From: Pseudomonas fulva NBRC 16637 = DSM 17717
Lineage (GTDB): Bacteria > Pseudomonadota > Gammaproteobacteria > Pseudomonadales > Pseudomonadaceae
Length of the DNA stretch: 64,000 nucleotides
Direction of reading: 5' to 3'
Assembly: GCF_000730565.1 (NCBI RefSeq)
Contig: NZ_BBIQ01000007.1
Coordinates: 152,224-216,223, forward strand
The notes under the pieces: model-generated
Told to the model about the DNA's origin: nothing
Database searches by the model: none
The model's input: the letters and a program-made list of their open reading frames with translations, nothing else
Position numbers and translations under genes: made by a program
Shown: positions 9,060 through 19,544 of the stretch, in pieces
Layout: each line of letters begins with the position of its first letter
Position numbering within the stretch: the first letter of the stretch is position 1

Positions 9060-9581
9060 TCAGAAGCCTTTGCTGTAGAACAGCGAGTACGACTCGATGC
9101 CATCGTTAGGCTGGCGGATGCCCGCGTTGGAGTAATGGATGGCGCGGATTCCGACCTTCTGCTCCGACGGCAACTTCAGGCCCAGGCCGATGCGGTCTTC
9201 GAAGTTGAAGGACGAGCCCATGCGCTGGTCGCCGACCCGGGTCTTGGAAAATGCCGCGATACCGATGCCTGCTTCGATGTAGGGGGTGTAGGTGAAGCCG
9301 CTGAATTCATAGGTGAACACCGGGCTGAAGGACAGCGAGTGGGCACCGCTGGCGTCACCGCCCTCCCAATAGGTGTAGCCCGCGTCCCAGTAGCCGGTCA
9401 GGTGGCCGACACTGGTCTCGAACCACTGCTTGTCCCAGTCGAAGGACAAGCCTGCACGGTAGGTCATGTCGCCTTGGCTGGTGACACCGACGGCGCCGGT
9501 AACCTGGGCAGCCTGGGCCAGGTTCGCCCCGGCGAAGGCCAGCACGGCGGCAGCCAACGAAGCAGCGATACGGGATTTCAT
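9060..9581 (-). CDS. pagL: Lipid A 3-O-deacylase PagL
   Basis: 173-residue outer-membrane beta-barrel enzyme that removes the 3-O-acyl chain from lipid A. It has a signal peptide (MKSRIAASLAAAVLAFAGA, then NLAQAA) and then the PagL barrel. The catalytic His-x-Ser-Asn motif is in RAIHYSNAGI and the third catalytic residue, Glu, is in DGIESYSLFY near the C-terminus. Length equals that of characterised PagL proteins, and it ends in Phe as expected for barrel insertion. It is monocistronic, converging on the siderophore receptor. The family is PhoPQ-controlled in some species; no PhoP repeat was recognised here. Confidence 0.92.
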   Translation of the reverse strand: MKSRIAASLAAAVLAFAGANLAQAAQVTGAVGVTSQGDMTYRAGLSFDWDKQWFETSVGHLTGYWDAGYTYWEGGDASGAHSLSFSPVFTYEFSGFTYTPYIEAGIGIAAFSKTRVGDQRMGSSFNFEDRIGLGLKLPSEQKVGIRAIHYSNAGIRQPNDGIESYSLFYSKGF

Positions 9582-9947
9582 CTATGACATCTCCTGATGG
9601 TAAGTGCGACAACTGGAGGCATGGACCCTGTGTCAGTTGGTTGCGTCAGCTTGCTGAACGCTGACCGAACGGCGCAGGGTTTAACCTCTCGAAATTTTTG
9701 GTAACCGAATCTCGTGTTTCGGTCACACGATGTAATAATTGCCGGATTATGGTCAGTTGTATAGGAACTTGGAAGTAGATTGCTATCACTTCCCGTGATC
9801 CTTTTAGCCGTTTACTGCTTGGGTTAGGCAGATAAGCGTGCTAGACCGCTTGATATATCCAAGGCTCTAGCGTGACAGTCTGATGCATCGAGCCCGGCGA
9901 CCGATGCCTAGACCGAACGCCCTCAGCATCGTTCAAATCTTTTCAAA
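9582..9947. other. Intergenic region upstream of pagL
   Basis: About 366 bases, more AT-rich than its surroundings, between the pagL start and the ptrR stop. It must carry the pagL promoter. The notable structure is the inverted repeat at 9701-9726. No ORF or RNA gene with support was found. Confidence 0.5.
9701..9726. promoter_or_regulatory. Inverted repeat upstream of pagL
   Basis: GTAACCGAA and TTCGGTCAC are near-perfect inverted arms (8 of 9 paired) separated by 8 bases, about 120-145 bases upstream of the pagL ATG. Size and spacing fit a dimeric regulator's operator, but a stem-loop in an RNA leader is equally possible. Confidence 0.3.
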
Positions 9948-10817
9948 TCAGGATGATGAGATGCTTTCTTCAAGTAGATTCACGAACGTCGAAAGGCTGC
10001 GCGAGACCGTCCCACGGCGCCAGACCAGCCAGGTCTTCAGGTAACGGAAGTCTTCAGACATCGGCCAGGCACTGACCGTGCTGCACCCTGGCATGTTCTC
10101 CAGCATGGTGCGCGGCATCATGGCCAAGCCCGCACCGGCACTGACGCACGCCAGCATGCCGTGGTAGGACTCCATTTCGTGAATCTTGCGTGGGACGGCC
10201 TGATCGTTGACGAACCAGTTTTCAAAATGGTGCCGGTAGGAGCAGTTGGCGCGAAACGCGTAGATATTCTCGCCGTTGACGTCTTGCGCCCGGTTCACAG
10301 GCGCATGGTTGAGGGGCGCGATGATGACCATCTCTTCTTCGAAAACCGGCATGCCCTCCAAGGTAGGGTGCAAGACCGGCCCGTCGATGAACGCGGCCAC
10401 CAGCCGACCCGACAGAACGCCCTCGAGCATGGTCCCGGAGGGGCCCGTGGACAGGTCCAGGTCCACTTTGGGATAGCGCTGGTTGTAGGCTGCCAATACA
10501 GCCGGGATGCGCACCGCCGCAGTGCTCTCCAGGGAGCCCAGAGCGAACGTGCCCTGTGGGTCCTCCCCTGCCACGGTGCTACGCGCTTCCTGAACCAGGT
10601 CGAGGATGCGCCGGGTGTACTCCAGGAAGTTCCAGCCGGCCGGGGACAAGCGCAGGCGGCTTTTCTCACGTATGAACAGGTCCACGCCCAGGTCCTCTTC
10701 CAGTTGCTTGATGCGCGTGGTCAGGTTGGAGGGCACCCGGTGGATATGCTGCGCGGCTGCACTGATGCTGCCTTGCTCGGCGACTGCCTTGAACATCTCA
10801 AGTTGTATCAGGTCCAC
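9948..10817 (-). CDS. ptrR: LysR-family regulator of the PtrR/YneJ type
   Basis: 289-residue LysR regulator with an N-terminal winged helix-turn-helix ([20 protein letters not shown]) and a C-terminal effector domain. It lies divergent from a Sad-type succinate-semialdehyde dehydrogenase, the same pairing as yneJ (ptrR) and yneI (sad) in Escherichia coli. The start is the GTG that gives [14 protein letters not shown]: it has GGAG six bases upstream and matches where YneJ begins. A TTG four codons earlier lies on the ribosome site itself. The perfect palindrome 18 bases upstream of this start is the likely binding site for autoregulation and control of sad. The inducer is probably a putrescine-pathway intermediate (inference from the E. 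coli system). Confidence 0.85.
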   Translation of the reverse strand: MDLIQLEMFKAVAEQGSISAAAQHIHRVPSNLTTRIKQLEEDLGVDLFIREKSRLRLSPAGWNFLEYTRRILDLVQEARSTVAGEDPQGTFALGSLESTAAVRIPAVLAAYNQRYPKVDLDLSTGPSGTMLEGVLSGRLVAAFIDGPVLHPTLEGMPVFEEEMVIIAPLNHAPVNRAQDVNGENIYAFRANCSYRHHFENWFVNDQAVPRKIHEMESYHGMLACVSAGAGLAMMPRTMLENMPGCSTVSAWPMSEDFRYLKTWLVWRRGTVSRSLSTFVNLLEESISSS

Positions 10818-10834
10818 GGCTTTCTCCAAACGTG

Positions 10835-10849
10835 AATGAGTGACTCATT
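10835..10849. promoter_or_regulatory. Perfect palindrome between ptrR and sad, probable operator
   Basis: AATGAGTGACTCATT is a perfect 15-bp palindrome (7-bp arms, one central base) in the 106-bp divergent region. LysR regulators bind dyads of about this size with a T-N11-A core. It is centred 25 bases from the ptrR start and about 82 bases from the sad start. Confidence 0.6.
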
Positions 10850-10923
10850 ATTATTCAGTTTTCATTAAAGCCCTAGCCCATTAGTCTGAGCCCACTGCAT
10901 AACTACAGCGAGAGTGCTCCGCC

Positions 10924-12309
10924 ATGAATGCGATCAGCAGCCAGACCCACGCCATCTCACTCGACCCGTTCACCGGCGAACAGATCGGCGCTTACCCGTT
11001 CGACACCGATGCCGCGCTCGAGGCGGCGCTAACGCGGGCCAAGAGCGGCTATGGCCAGTGGAGCCGGCTGTCGGCCGATCAGCGCAGCGAGCACCTCCTG
11101 GCCCTGGCCACTGTCCTGGAGGCGCAGGCAGAGACCTTTGCTCAGATGATCAGCCGCGAAATCGGCAAGCCGATTACGCAGGCACGGGGTGAAGTCAGCA
11201 AGTGCGTAGGCCTATGCCGCTGGTACGCCGAGCACGGCCCCGCGATGCTCGCGCCTGAAGCGACCCAGGTTGAAAAAGCCCGTATCGAGTACCGCCCGTT
11301 GGGCCCGATCCTGGCTGTGATGCCCTGGAACTTCCCCATCTGGCAGGTGCTGCGCGGCGCGGTACCTGCGATTCTGGCGGGCAATACGTACGTGCTCAAG
11401 CATGCCCCCAACGTGATGGGCAGCGCCTACCTGCTGGATAAGCTGTTCAAGGATGCGGGCGTACCAGAGGGTGTGTTTGAGGTGCTCAACGTAACACCGG
11501 AGGGTGTGACACGCGCCATCAACGACCCGCGCATTGCGGCGGTGACCTTGACCGGCAGCGTGCGCGCCGGCATGGCGATCGGTGCCCAGGCCGGTGCTGC
11601 GCTGAAGAAGTGCGTCCTGGAGCTGGGCGGTTCGGACCCTTTCATTGTGCTGGCCGATGCCGATCTGGATGCGGCGGTGCAGGCGGCAGTGATCGGGCGT
11701 TATCAGAATACCGGGCAGGTGTGCGCGGCCGCCAAGCGCTTTATCGTCGAACAGAGTATCGCCGAAGCCTTCACACGCAAATTCGTGGAAGCCACGCAGG
11801 CCTTGAAAGTGGGCAACCCGCTTGAAGATGCGACCTATATTGGCCCCATGGCCCGCTACGATTTGCGTGACGAGCTCGATGGCCAGGTGCAGGCCAGCCT
11901 TGCCGAAGGGGCTACTTTGTTGCTCGGTGGCCACAAAGTCGAAGGTGTGGCCAACGTCTATGCACCCACCGTGCTGGGTGATGTGACGCCTCAGATGACA
12001 GCCTTCAGGCAGGAATTGTTCGGCCCGGTTGCGGCGATCACGACCGCGCGGGATGCCGACCATGCCGTGGCATTGGCCAACGACAGCGAGTTTGGCCTGG
12101 CTTCGACCATCTACACAGCCGACTATGCCTTGGCCGAACGGATGACGTCGGCGCTGGAGACCGGTGCGGTATTCATCAATGGCTACTGCGCCTCCGACCC
12201 CCGTGTCGCCTTCGGCGGTGTGAAGAAAAGCGGGTTCGGGCGTGAACTGTCGCACTTTGGCGTGCGGGAGTTCACCAATGTGCAGACCGTGTGGTTGGAT
12301 CGCAACTAA
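10924..12309 (+). CDS. sad: NAD(P)-dependent succinate-semialdehyde dehydrogenase, Sad/YneI type
   Basis: 461-residue aldehyde dehydrogenase. The catalytic Cys lies in NTGQVCAAAKRF, the general-base Glu in LELGGSDPF, and the cofactor-binding MPWNFPIW and GSVRAG segments are present. Sequence and length match the Sad/YneI subgroup, which oxidises succinate semialdehyde to succinate, the last step of GABA and putrescine breakdown. The divergent PtrR-type regulator and the glutamylputrescine genes 3 kb downstream support this role. AGAG precedes the ATG weakly. Other small aldehydes may also be substrates, as for most of the family. Confidence 0.88.
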   Translation: MNAISSQTHAISLDPFTGEQIGAYPFDTDAALEAALTRAKSGYGQWSRLSADQRSEHLLALATVLEAQAETFAQMISREIGKPITQARGEVSKCVGLCRWYAEHGPAMLAPEATQVEKARIEYRPLGPILAVMPWNFPIWQVLRGAVPAILAGNTYVLKHAPNVMGSAYLLDKLFKDAGVPEGVFEVLNVTPEGVTRAINDPRIAAVTLTGSVRAGMAIGAQAGAALKKCVLELGGSDPFIVLADADLDAAVQAAVIGRYQNTGQVCAAAKRFIVEQSIAEAFTRKFVEATQALKVGNPLEDATYIGPMARYDLRDELDGQVQASLAEGATLLLGGHKVEGVANVYAPTVLGDVTPQMTAFRQELFGPVAAITTARDADHAVALANDSEFGLASTIYTADYALAERMTSALETGAVFINGYCASDPRVAFGGVKKSGFGRELSHFGVREFTNVQTVWLDRN

Positions 12310-12440
12310 GGCGCTGTCTGGCATGAGAGCCGGGTTGTGGTCATGGCGTTTTAGCTTCGCGTGTTACATCGCGCGAAGCCGCTGCGCGCCCCCCCGATCT
12401 AGAGTCAAAGCTGAATGCGGGGGCCTGGCGCTGCAGCACC

Positions 12441-12467
12441 TTTCAGGCAGGGGCCCCCTGCCTGAAA
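12441..12467. terminator. Perfect 13-bp hairpin between convergent genes
   Basis: TTTCAGGCAGGGG, one base, CCCCTGCCTGAAA: a perfect inverted repeat, GC-rich inside with A/T ends. It lies in the 218-bp gap between sad (rightward) and the helicase gene (leftward), so it can end transcripts from both sides. The near-zero loop also favours cruciform extrusion. Nothing else was recognised in this gap. Confidence 0.65.
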
Positions 12468-12527
12468 GAACGAGCAGCGTTCAGCCGAGGTGCAATTGTT
12501 ACCCACCCGGCTGACCCTCACTCTCCA

Positions 12528-14438
12528 TCACCCCCGCCCCTGATCTTTCACCCAATCGAGCATCCCACCCGGCACGATCAGCTCATGTCGAGCCCTGGAA
12601 CACGCCGTGTACAACCCCGCCAGCAACCGAGCGCGCTCGTTGCGATTGCCTGTCACCTGTTGCGGCACCATCAGCTCTGGCGACACCATCACCCGCGCGA
12701 ACTCCATGTTTCTCACATCCCGAACCCGCCCCAGGAACAGCTTGGGCGCCTTGTCCCAGCGATAGCGGCTCTTGGCCTTGGCAAAGTGCTGCGCGGTATA
12801 CCCCTTGCCCAGCATCGAAGCCACCGCGATGAACGCCTTGTCGTCCCCTTTGTGCTCGGCCAGCGCCTGCCAGCTGGCGTACCGGAACAGCATCGGGTGC
12901 CGGGGCCGGGTGCCGTGGCGGTACAGCTCGATGCAGTCTTCGACGAACAGCTCGAAGTCCTTGCGTGCCCCGTGCAGCATCACGAACGCGACCCCAAGGT
13001 GCGTCAGGCGCTGGAACCAACCGAACAGGCCCCACTCGTCCTCGACGATCAAGGCCGTTGGCTGCTCGGGCACGGTCACGCCGTCGAAGAAACTGACGCG
13101 CGTGTAATGCTCGGCACTGCCACTGAACGCGGCCTGGATGGCCGCCGGGTGCGCCTGAATCAACGGGTTGAGCACATTGTCCATGGCCGGCCCGACCCGC
13201 AACGAATGGTCGATGTAGCGTTGACGAATGAACCCGCCGTGGTGGGCGCTCAGGCCATTGAGGTTCTGCAACTCGTCACCCAGCGCAATCACCGACTGCG
13301 GGCTGCGGTCGAGCACCTCGAGCATGGGCGCTGACAATTCGTGGGCTTCGTCCACGATGACGTGGGTATAACGCGCATCGATCAGATAGCCGGTCAGGGC
13401 AAGCAATTTCACCCGGTGGTAATCACGCAGCGGCAACTGAATTTCCCTGGCCGGGGGGCGGATCAGCGCCTGCCAGTAAAGGCGCGCCGTTTCGAGCAGC
13501 ACTTGCTGGTCCAGCGGCGTGATACCGGGCACGGACGACGGCAAGTGGTGCAAGCCAATCTGGGCGTCGCCGGTGTGGCAAAAGGCGCGCACCGCGCGTA
13601 CGCACACACCCACCACGTCGACCGCCGACAGCGGGCCGACGTCGGGCAAGCCGAGCCAGCGCACGATCTGCGACTCCTGCGGGCGCCAGGACTGCCGGGT
13701 GCGATACGGGTCACGCAGTCGCCAGCCGGTACGGGTCAGGTCGCGGTTCAAGAGCTCATCGGCCAGTTGCCCGAACGTCATGGCCGTGTAGGCCGCGGCA
13801 TCCTTTACCCGCGCCTGCAGCGCGCGCAGTTGCCCTTCGGTCAAGGCCAGCAGCAAGGTGCGCTGCGGATCGAGCAACCTGGCGAACTGATGGATCAGAA
13901 AGGTCTTGCCGGTGCCCGCAAAGCCCTGCACCGCCACTGACTCGTCCACCCCGCTGAGAAACTCACGCAACAGGCGGTTCTGCTGGTCACTGAGCTTGAG
14001 GTCACTGGCAAGCGACGGCAGGTGCACGGCATGCAGGGGCGTGACGCGCTGGCGATACAGGTCGGCGAACTGGTAGTTCCACTGCCCCTGATCGTCCAGC
14101 AATTCATCCGGCGAATAGGCGACCTCAGGCGATAGCAACGCGACGCCATTCTCGCCCAGCATGCCCAGGCCCATGGCGAACGCTTCGCGGTCGAACTGCT
14201 GCTGTACCTGCGCCTGAAAGCGCCCGGGCGCTGCCTGCTCGACCTGCTGGGCAATGCGCAGCACCTCGGCGAAGCGCCGCTCCTGGGCGTCGGCTGTGAG
14301 CGGCCTGGGTTGACGGGCCAGGTGCTGGACGAACAGCACGGCAGCCGCTTGCAGCACATCGGCAGCGGCCAGTGGATCGGCGCACGTGCCGCCGGCGAGG
14401 CTGTCGGCCTGGTCACTGGGCAAAGGCAGGTAGAACAT
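12528..14438 (-). CDS. Superfamily 1 DNA/RNA helicase, UvrD-like, function unknown
   Basis: 636-residue ATPase. The Walker A is GFAGTGKTFLIHQFA near residue 180, Walker B is VIVDEAHELS, motif III-like is ALGDELQNLNG, and the C-terminal motif VI is YTACSRARHELIV, so the RecA-like core of an SF1 helicase is complete. The first about 150 residues are not recognised and are specific to this family. The start is the ATG with GAGG five bases upstream; a GTG two codons earlier overlaps that ribosome site. It sits alone between sad and an araC gene with no nuclease, methylase or RecBC partner, so repair, RNA or defence roles cannot be separated. It ends in an intergenic region with a strong hairpin. 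Confidence 0.82.
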   Translation of the reverse strand: MFYLPLPSDQADSLAGGTCADPLAAADVLQAAAVLFVQHLARQPRPLTADAQERRFAEVLRIAQQVEQAAPGRFQAQVQQQFDREAFAMGLGMLGENGVALLSPEVAYSPDELLDDQGQWNYQFADLYRQRVTPLHAVHLPSLASDLKLSDQQNRLLREFLSGVDESVAVQGFAGTGKTFLIHQFARLLDPQRTLLLALTEGQLRALQARVKDAAAYTAMTFGQLADELLNRDLTRTGWRLRDPYRTRQSWRPQESQIVRWLGLPDVGPLSAVDVVGVCVRAVRAFCHTGDAQIGLHHLPSSVPGITPLDQQVLLETARLYWQALIRPPAREIQLPLRDYHRVKLLALTGYLIDARYTHVIVDEAHELSAPMLEVLDRSPQSVIALGDELQNLNGLSAHHGGFIRQRYIDHSLRVGPAMDNVLNPLIQAHPAAIQAAFSGSAEHYTRVSFFDGVTVPEQPTALIVEDEWGLFGWFQRLTHLGVAFVMLHGARKDFELFVEDCIELYRHGTRPRHPMLFRYASWQALAEHKGDDKAFIAVASMLGKGYTAQHFAKAKSRYRWDKAPKLFLGRVRDVRNMEFARVMVSPELMVPQQVTGNRNERARLLAGLYTACSRARHELIVPGGMLDWVKDQGRG

Positions 14439-14539
14439 CGGCACCTCAGGCGTTTATCAGGGCGGCACGATAGCAACTTTATCGCCCTGATGCAGGCACC
14501 AAACACCTGGGAGTTGTCATGCCGCAACTTGAGGGCTGC

Positions 14540-15439
14540 TCAAGCCTTGGCACGCCGTAACGTGTCACTGGGAAGTTCCTTGAACAAATGCCTGTAACTG
14601 TTTGAAAACCTTCCTAAATGCCAGAACGACCATTGCATCGCCACCTCGGCCACCGTGCCGCCGGCCCCATTCAACAAATCGCGCCGGGCGCCGTTCAGGC
14701 GTCTTAACCGCAACCACTGCGCAGGGGGCATCCCTGTGAAGGCTTTGAACGCCTGCTGCAACTGGCGTAGCGAAACGCCCGCAACGCTCGCCAGTTCGAC
14801 CAGGTTAAGCGTCTGTTCGGGACAATCGGCGGCCCATTCACTGACACGGCGCATGATGGCCCGCGCCTCAACCTGTTGCCCCAGTGCCACGCCTTGCAAG
14901 CGCTGGCAGGCAGTGTCCAGGATGAACAGGCAATCGTGCAGCAGCTGCTCGGCCAGGGCTTGCCCCTGCACACGGCCCTGGGATTGTCCCAAGTGGGTCA
15001 GGGTGGCGCTCAGCCAACTGCCGAACAACGCCGTTTGCCCGCTGCCCAGCGGCACCATGAACAAGCCCTGAAGGCGTTCCAGGTCCAGCCCATGCCTGAG
15101 CAGGAAGGCCTGCTCGAACACCACGGCCACTTCCTGATAGTGCTCGGGGGTGATCCAGATGTTGCGGGTATGCTCATTGAGCAGGTACAGGTTGTTCTCG
15201 CTTCGGTCGAAGCAGAAGGTCAACGAGCCCTGCGGAGGCCGAAAGAATTGTTCCACGCGGGTGTTGAGACGTTCTTCGTACACCTGCAGCCCGTCCAGGC
15301 CCAGGCAGCGGAGCTCGCCGCTGAAATGACCCGGCGACATCTGCCGATAGTGCTGCTGCCACCCAGGTGTGACGCGGACCTGCTCGGTCACATCGTGAGT
15401 GTGATAAGCCTGGACTTGCAAGGCATCTGCGGTATTCAC
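14540..15439 (-). CDS. AraC-family transcriptional regulator
   Basis: 299-residue regulator with the two helix-turn-helix units of AraC proteins at the C-terminus (NLVELASVAGVSLRQLQQAF, then FWHLGRFSNSYRHLFKELPS) and an N-terminal effector domain of about 190 residues. The start is a GTG (VNTADALQVQAY) with AAAGGA seven bases upstream; an ATG 40 codons earlier is open but lacks a ribosome site and adds sequence that does not look like the family. It is divergent from the glutamylputrescine synthetase gene across about 160 bases, so it is the likely regulator of that operon. The effector, perhaps a polyamine or its glutamyl derivative, is inferred from position only. Confidence 0.85.
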   Translation of the reverse strand: MNTADALQVQAYHTHDVTEQVRVTPGWQQHYRQMSPGHFSGELRCLGLDGLQVYEERLNTRVEQFFRPPQGSLTFCFDRSENNLYLLNEHTRNIWITPEHYQEVAVVFEQAFLLRHGLDLERLQGLFMVPLGSGQTALFGSWLSATLTHLGQSQGRVQGQALAEQLLHDCLFILDTACQRLQGVALGQQVEARAIMRRVSEWAADCPEQTLNLVELASVAGVSLRQLQQAFKAFTGMPPAQWLRLRRLNGARRDLLNGAGGTVAEVAMQWSFWHLGRFSNSYRHLFKELPSDTLRRAKA

Positions 15440-15600
15440 GCGACATCCTTTGTGCACTCTTATGGTGCATTCAACAGCGTAGAAAGTGGATAGATCGTAG
15501 CCGGGACTGCGACCAAGATAGTCGCCAGCGCGTCGACTGGGAAGCCAATGGCTGTTCACCTGTAATGCCGCGCACTCACCGATAACCTCAAGAGGTCCGT

Positions 15601-18115
<2,515 letters not shown>

Positions 18116-18128
18116 GTGAGCACGCCCC

Positions 18129-19424
18129 ATGACTTTACCTGCCGAACATGCCGCGTCCTACTATGCGGCCACTGCCCGTGATACCAACCGCTACCCGCAC
18201 CTGGAGGGCGACATCGATGCCGATGTGTGCGTCGTCGGCGGTGGCCTGACAGGGGTCAACACTGCGCTGGAACTCGCCGAGCGCGGCCTGTCGGTGGTGC
18301 TGCTCGAAGGCCGGCGCGTGGGCTGGGGCGCCAGCGGGCGCAACGGCGGCCAGCTGATCCGTGGTATCGGCCACGACGTCAACGGCTTCGCCCGGTACGT
18401 GGGCGAGGACGGCGTGCGGTATCTGAAGCAGGCAGGCATCGACTCGGTCACCCTGGTGGCTGAGCGGATCGCCCGCCATGGCATAGAATGCGACCTGCGC
18501 TGGGGCTTCTGCGAGCTGGCCAATACCCCCGCCCAGTTCGCTGCCTTTGGCGCCGAACAGCAGGAGCTGGCGGCGCTGGGATACCAGCCGCACACCTACC
18601 GGGTGCCGGCAGAGCGGCTGCGCGAGGTGGTGGGCAGCGACCGCTACGCAGGCGGCATGGTGGACATGGGCTCAGGGCACCTACATCCCCTGGATCTGGT
18701 GCAGGGCGAAGCTCGAGCGGCGCAGTCCCTGGGGGTGCAGATCTTTGAACAGAGCCCCGTGCTTCGCATCGACCACGGCTCCACGGTAACGGTGCACACC
18801 GCACACGGCAAAGTGCGCGCTGCCAGCCTGGTACTCGGTTGCAATGCCCACCTTGAGGGCCTGGAACCCAGACTCAGCGGCAAGGTGCTGCCGGCGGGCA
18901 GCTACGTGGTCGCAACCGAACCACTGGAGGAAGCGGTCGCGAAGTCGCTCATCCCCCAGAACATGGCCTTGTGTGATCAAAAAGTGGGCCTGGACTACTA
19001 TCGGCTGACCGCCGACAGGCGCTTGCTGTTCGGCGGTGCCTGCCACTACTCCGGGCGCGATCCTCGCGACATCGCCGCGTACATGCGGCCCAAGGTACAG
19101 CGGGTGTTCCCGCAGTTGGGCGAAGTGCGCATCGACTACCAATGGGGCGGCATGATCGGCATCACTGCCAACCGCTTCCCGCAGGTCGGACGACTACGTG
19201 ATCACCCCAACGTCTACTATGCCCAAGGTTATTCGGGCCATGGGCTGAACGTCACACACTGGACGGCCAGGCTGCTCGCCCAAAGCATCGCGCTGGGGCA
19301 AAGCAAGGGGCTGGATGTGTTCAGCGCCGTGCCGCACCTCACGTTCCCCGGCGGCAGAGCGTTGCGCTCACCTCTGCTGGCCCTTGGCATGTTGTGGTAC
19401 CGGCTGCGCGAGGCCTTGGGGTGA
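18129..19424 (+). CDS. FAD-dependent gamma-glutamylpolyamine oxidase (PuuB type)
   Basis: 431-residue flavoenzyme of the DAO/GlpD family. The dinucleotide-binding VCVVGGGLTGVNTALELAER is near residues 34-53 and is followed by the WGASGRNGGQ segment typical of the PuuB/OrdL group. The C-terminal FAD contact is YYAQGYSGHGLN. The expected reaction is oxidation of gamma-glutamylputrescine (or a related glutamyl amine) to the aminoaldehyde, with peroxide and ammonia released. It follows the binding-protein gene by 13 bases, so all three are probably one transcript. No PuuC or PuuD homologue is adjacent; Sad, 6 kb upstream, could complete the route from GABA onwards with other enzymes. Confidence 0.87.
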   Translation: MTLPAEHAASYYAATARDTNRYPHLEGDIDADVCVVGGGLTGVNTALELAERGLSVVLLEGRRVGWGASGRNGGQLIRGIGHDVNGFARYVGEDGVRYLKQAGIDSVTLVAERIARHGIECDLRWGFCELANTPAQFAAFGAEQQELAALGYQPHTYRVPAERLREVVGSDRYAGGMVDMGSGHLHPLDLVQGEARAAQSLGVQIFEQSPVLRIDHGSTVTVHTAHGKVRAASLVLGCNAHLEGLEPRLSGKVLPAGSYVVATEPLEEAVAKSLIPQNMALCDQKVGLDYYRLTADRRLLFGGACHYSGRDPRDIAAYMRPKVQRVFPQLGEVRIDYQWGGMIGITANRFPQVGRLRDHPNVYYAQGYSGHGLNVTHWTARLLAQSIALGQSKGLDVFSAVPHLTFPGGRALRSPLLALGMLWYRLREALG

Positions 19425-19544
19425 AGACGTTCAGGTATAGGCCAAGGGCCATGTGGTAGTGTGCGCCCCTTGAAATGCACGGTCACGCCGACCCTGCCAA
19501 AAGGAAGCGGGCCACCAGGCCCAGGCCAGATCAGGACCCCTCCC

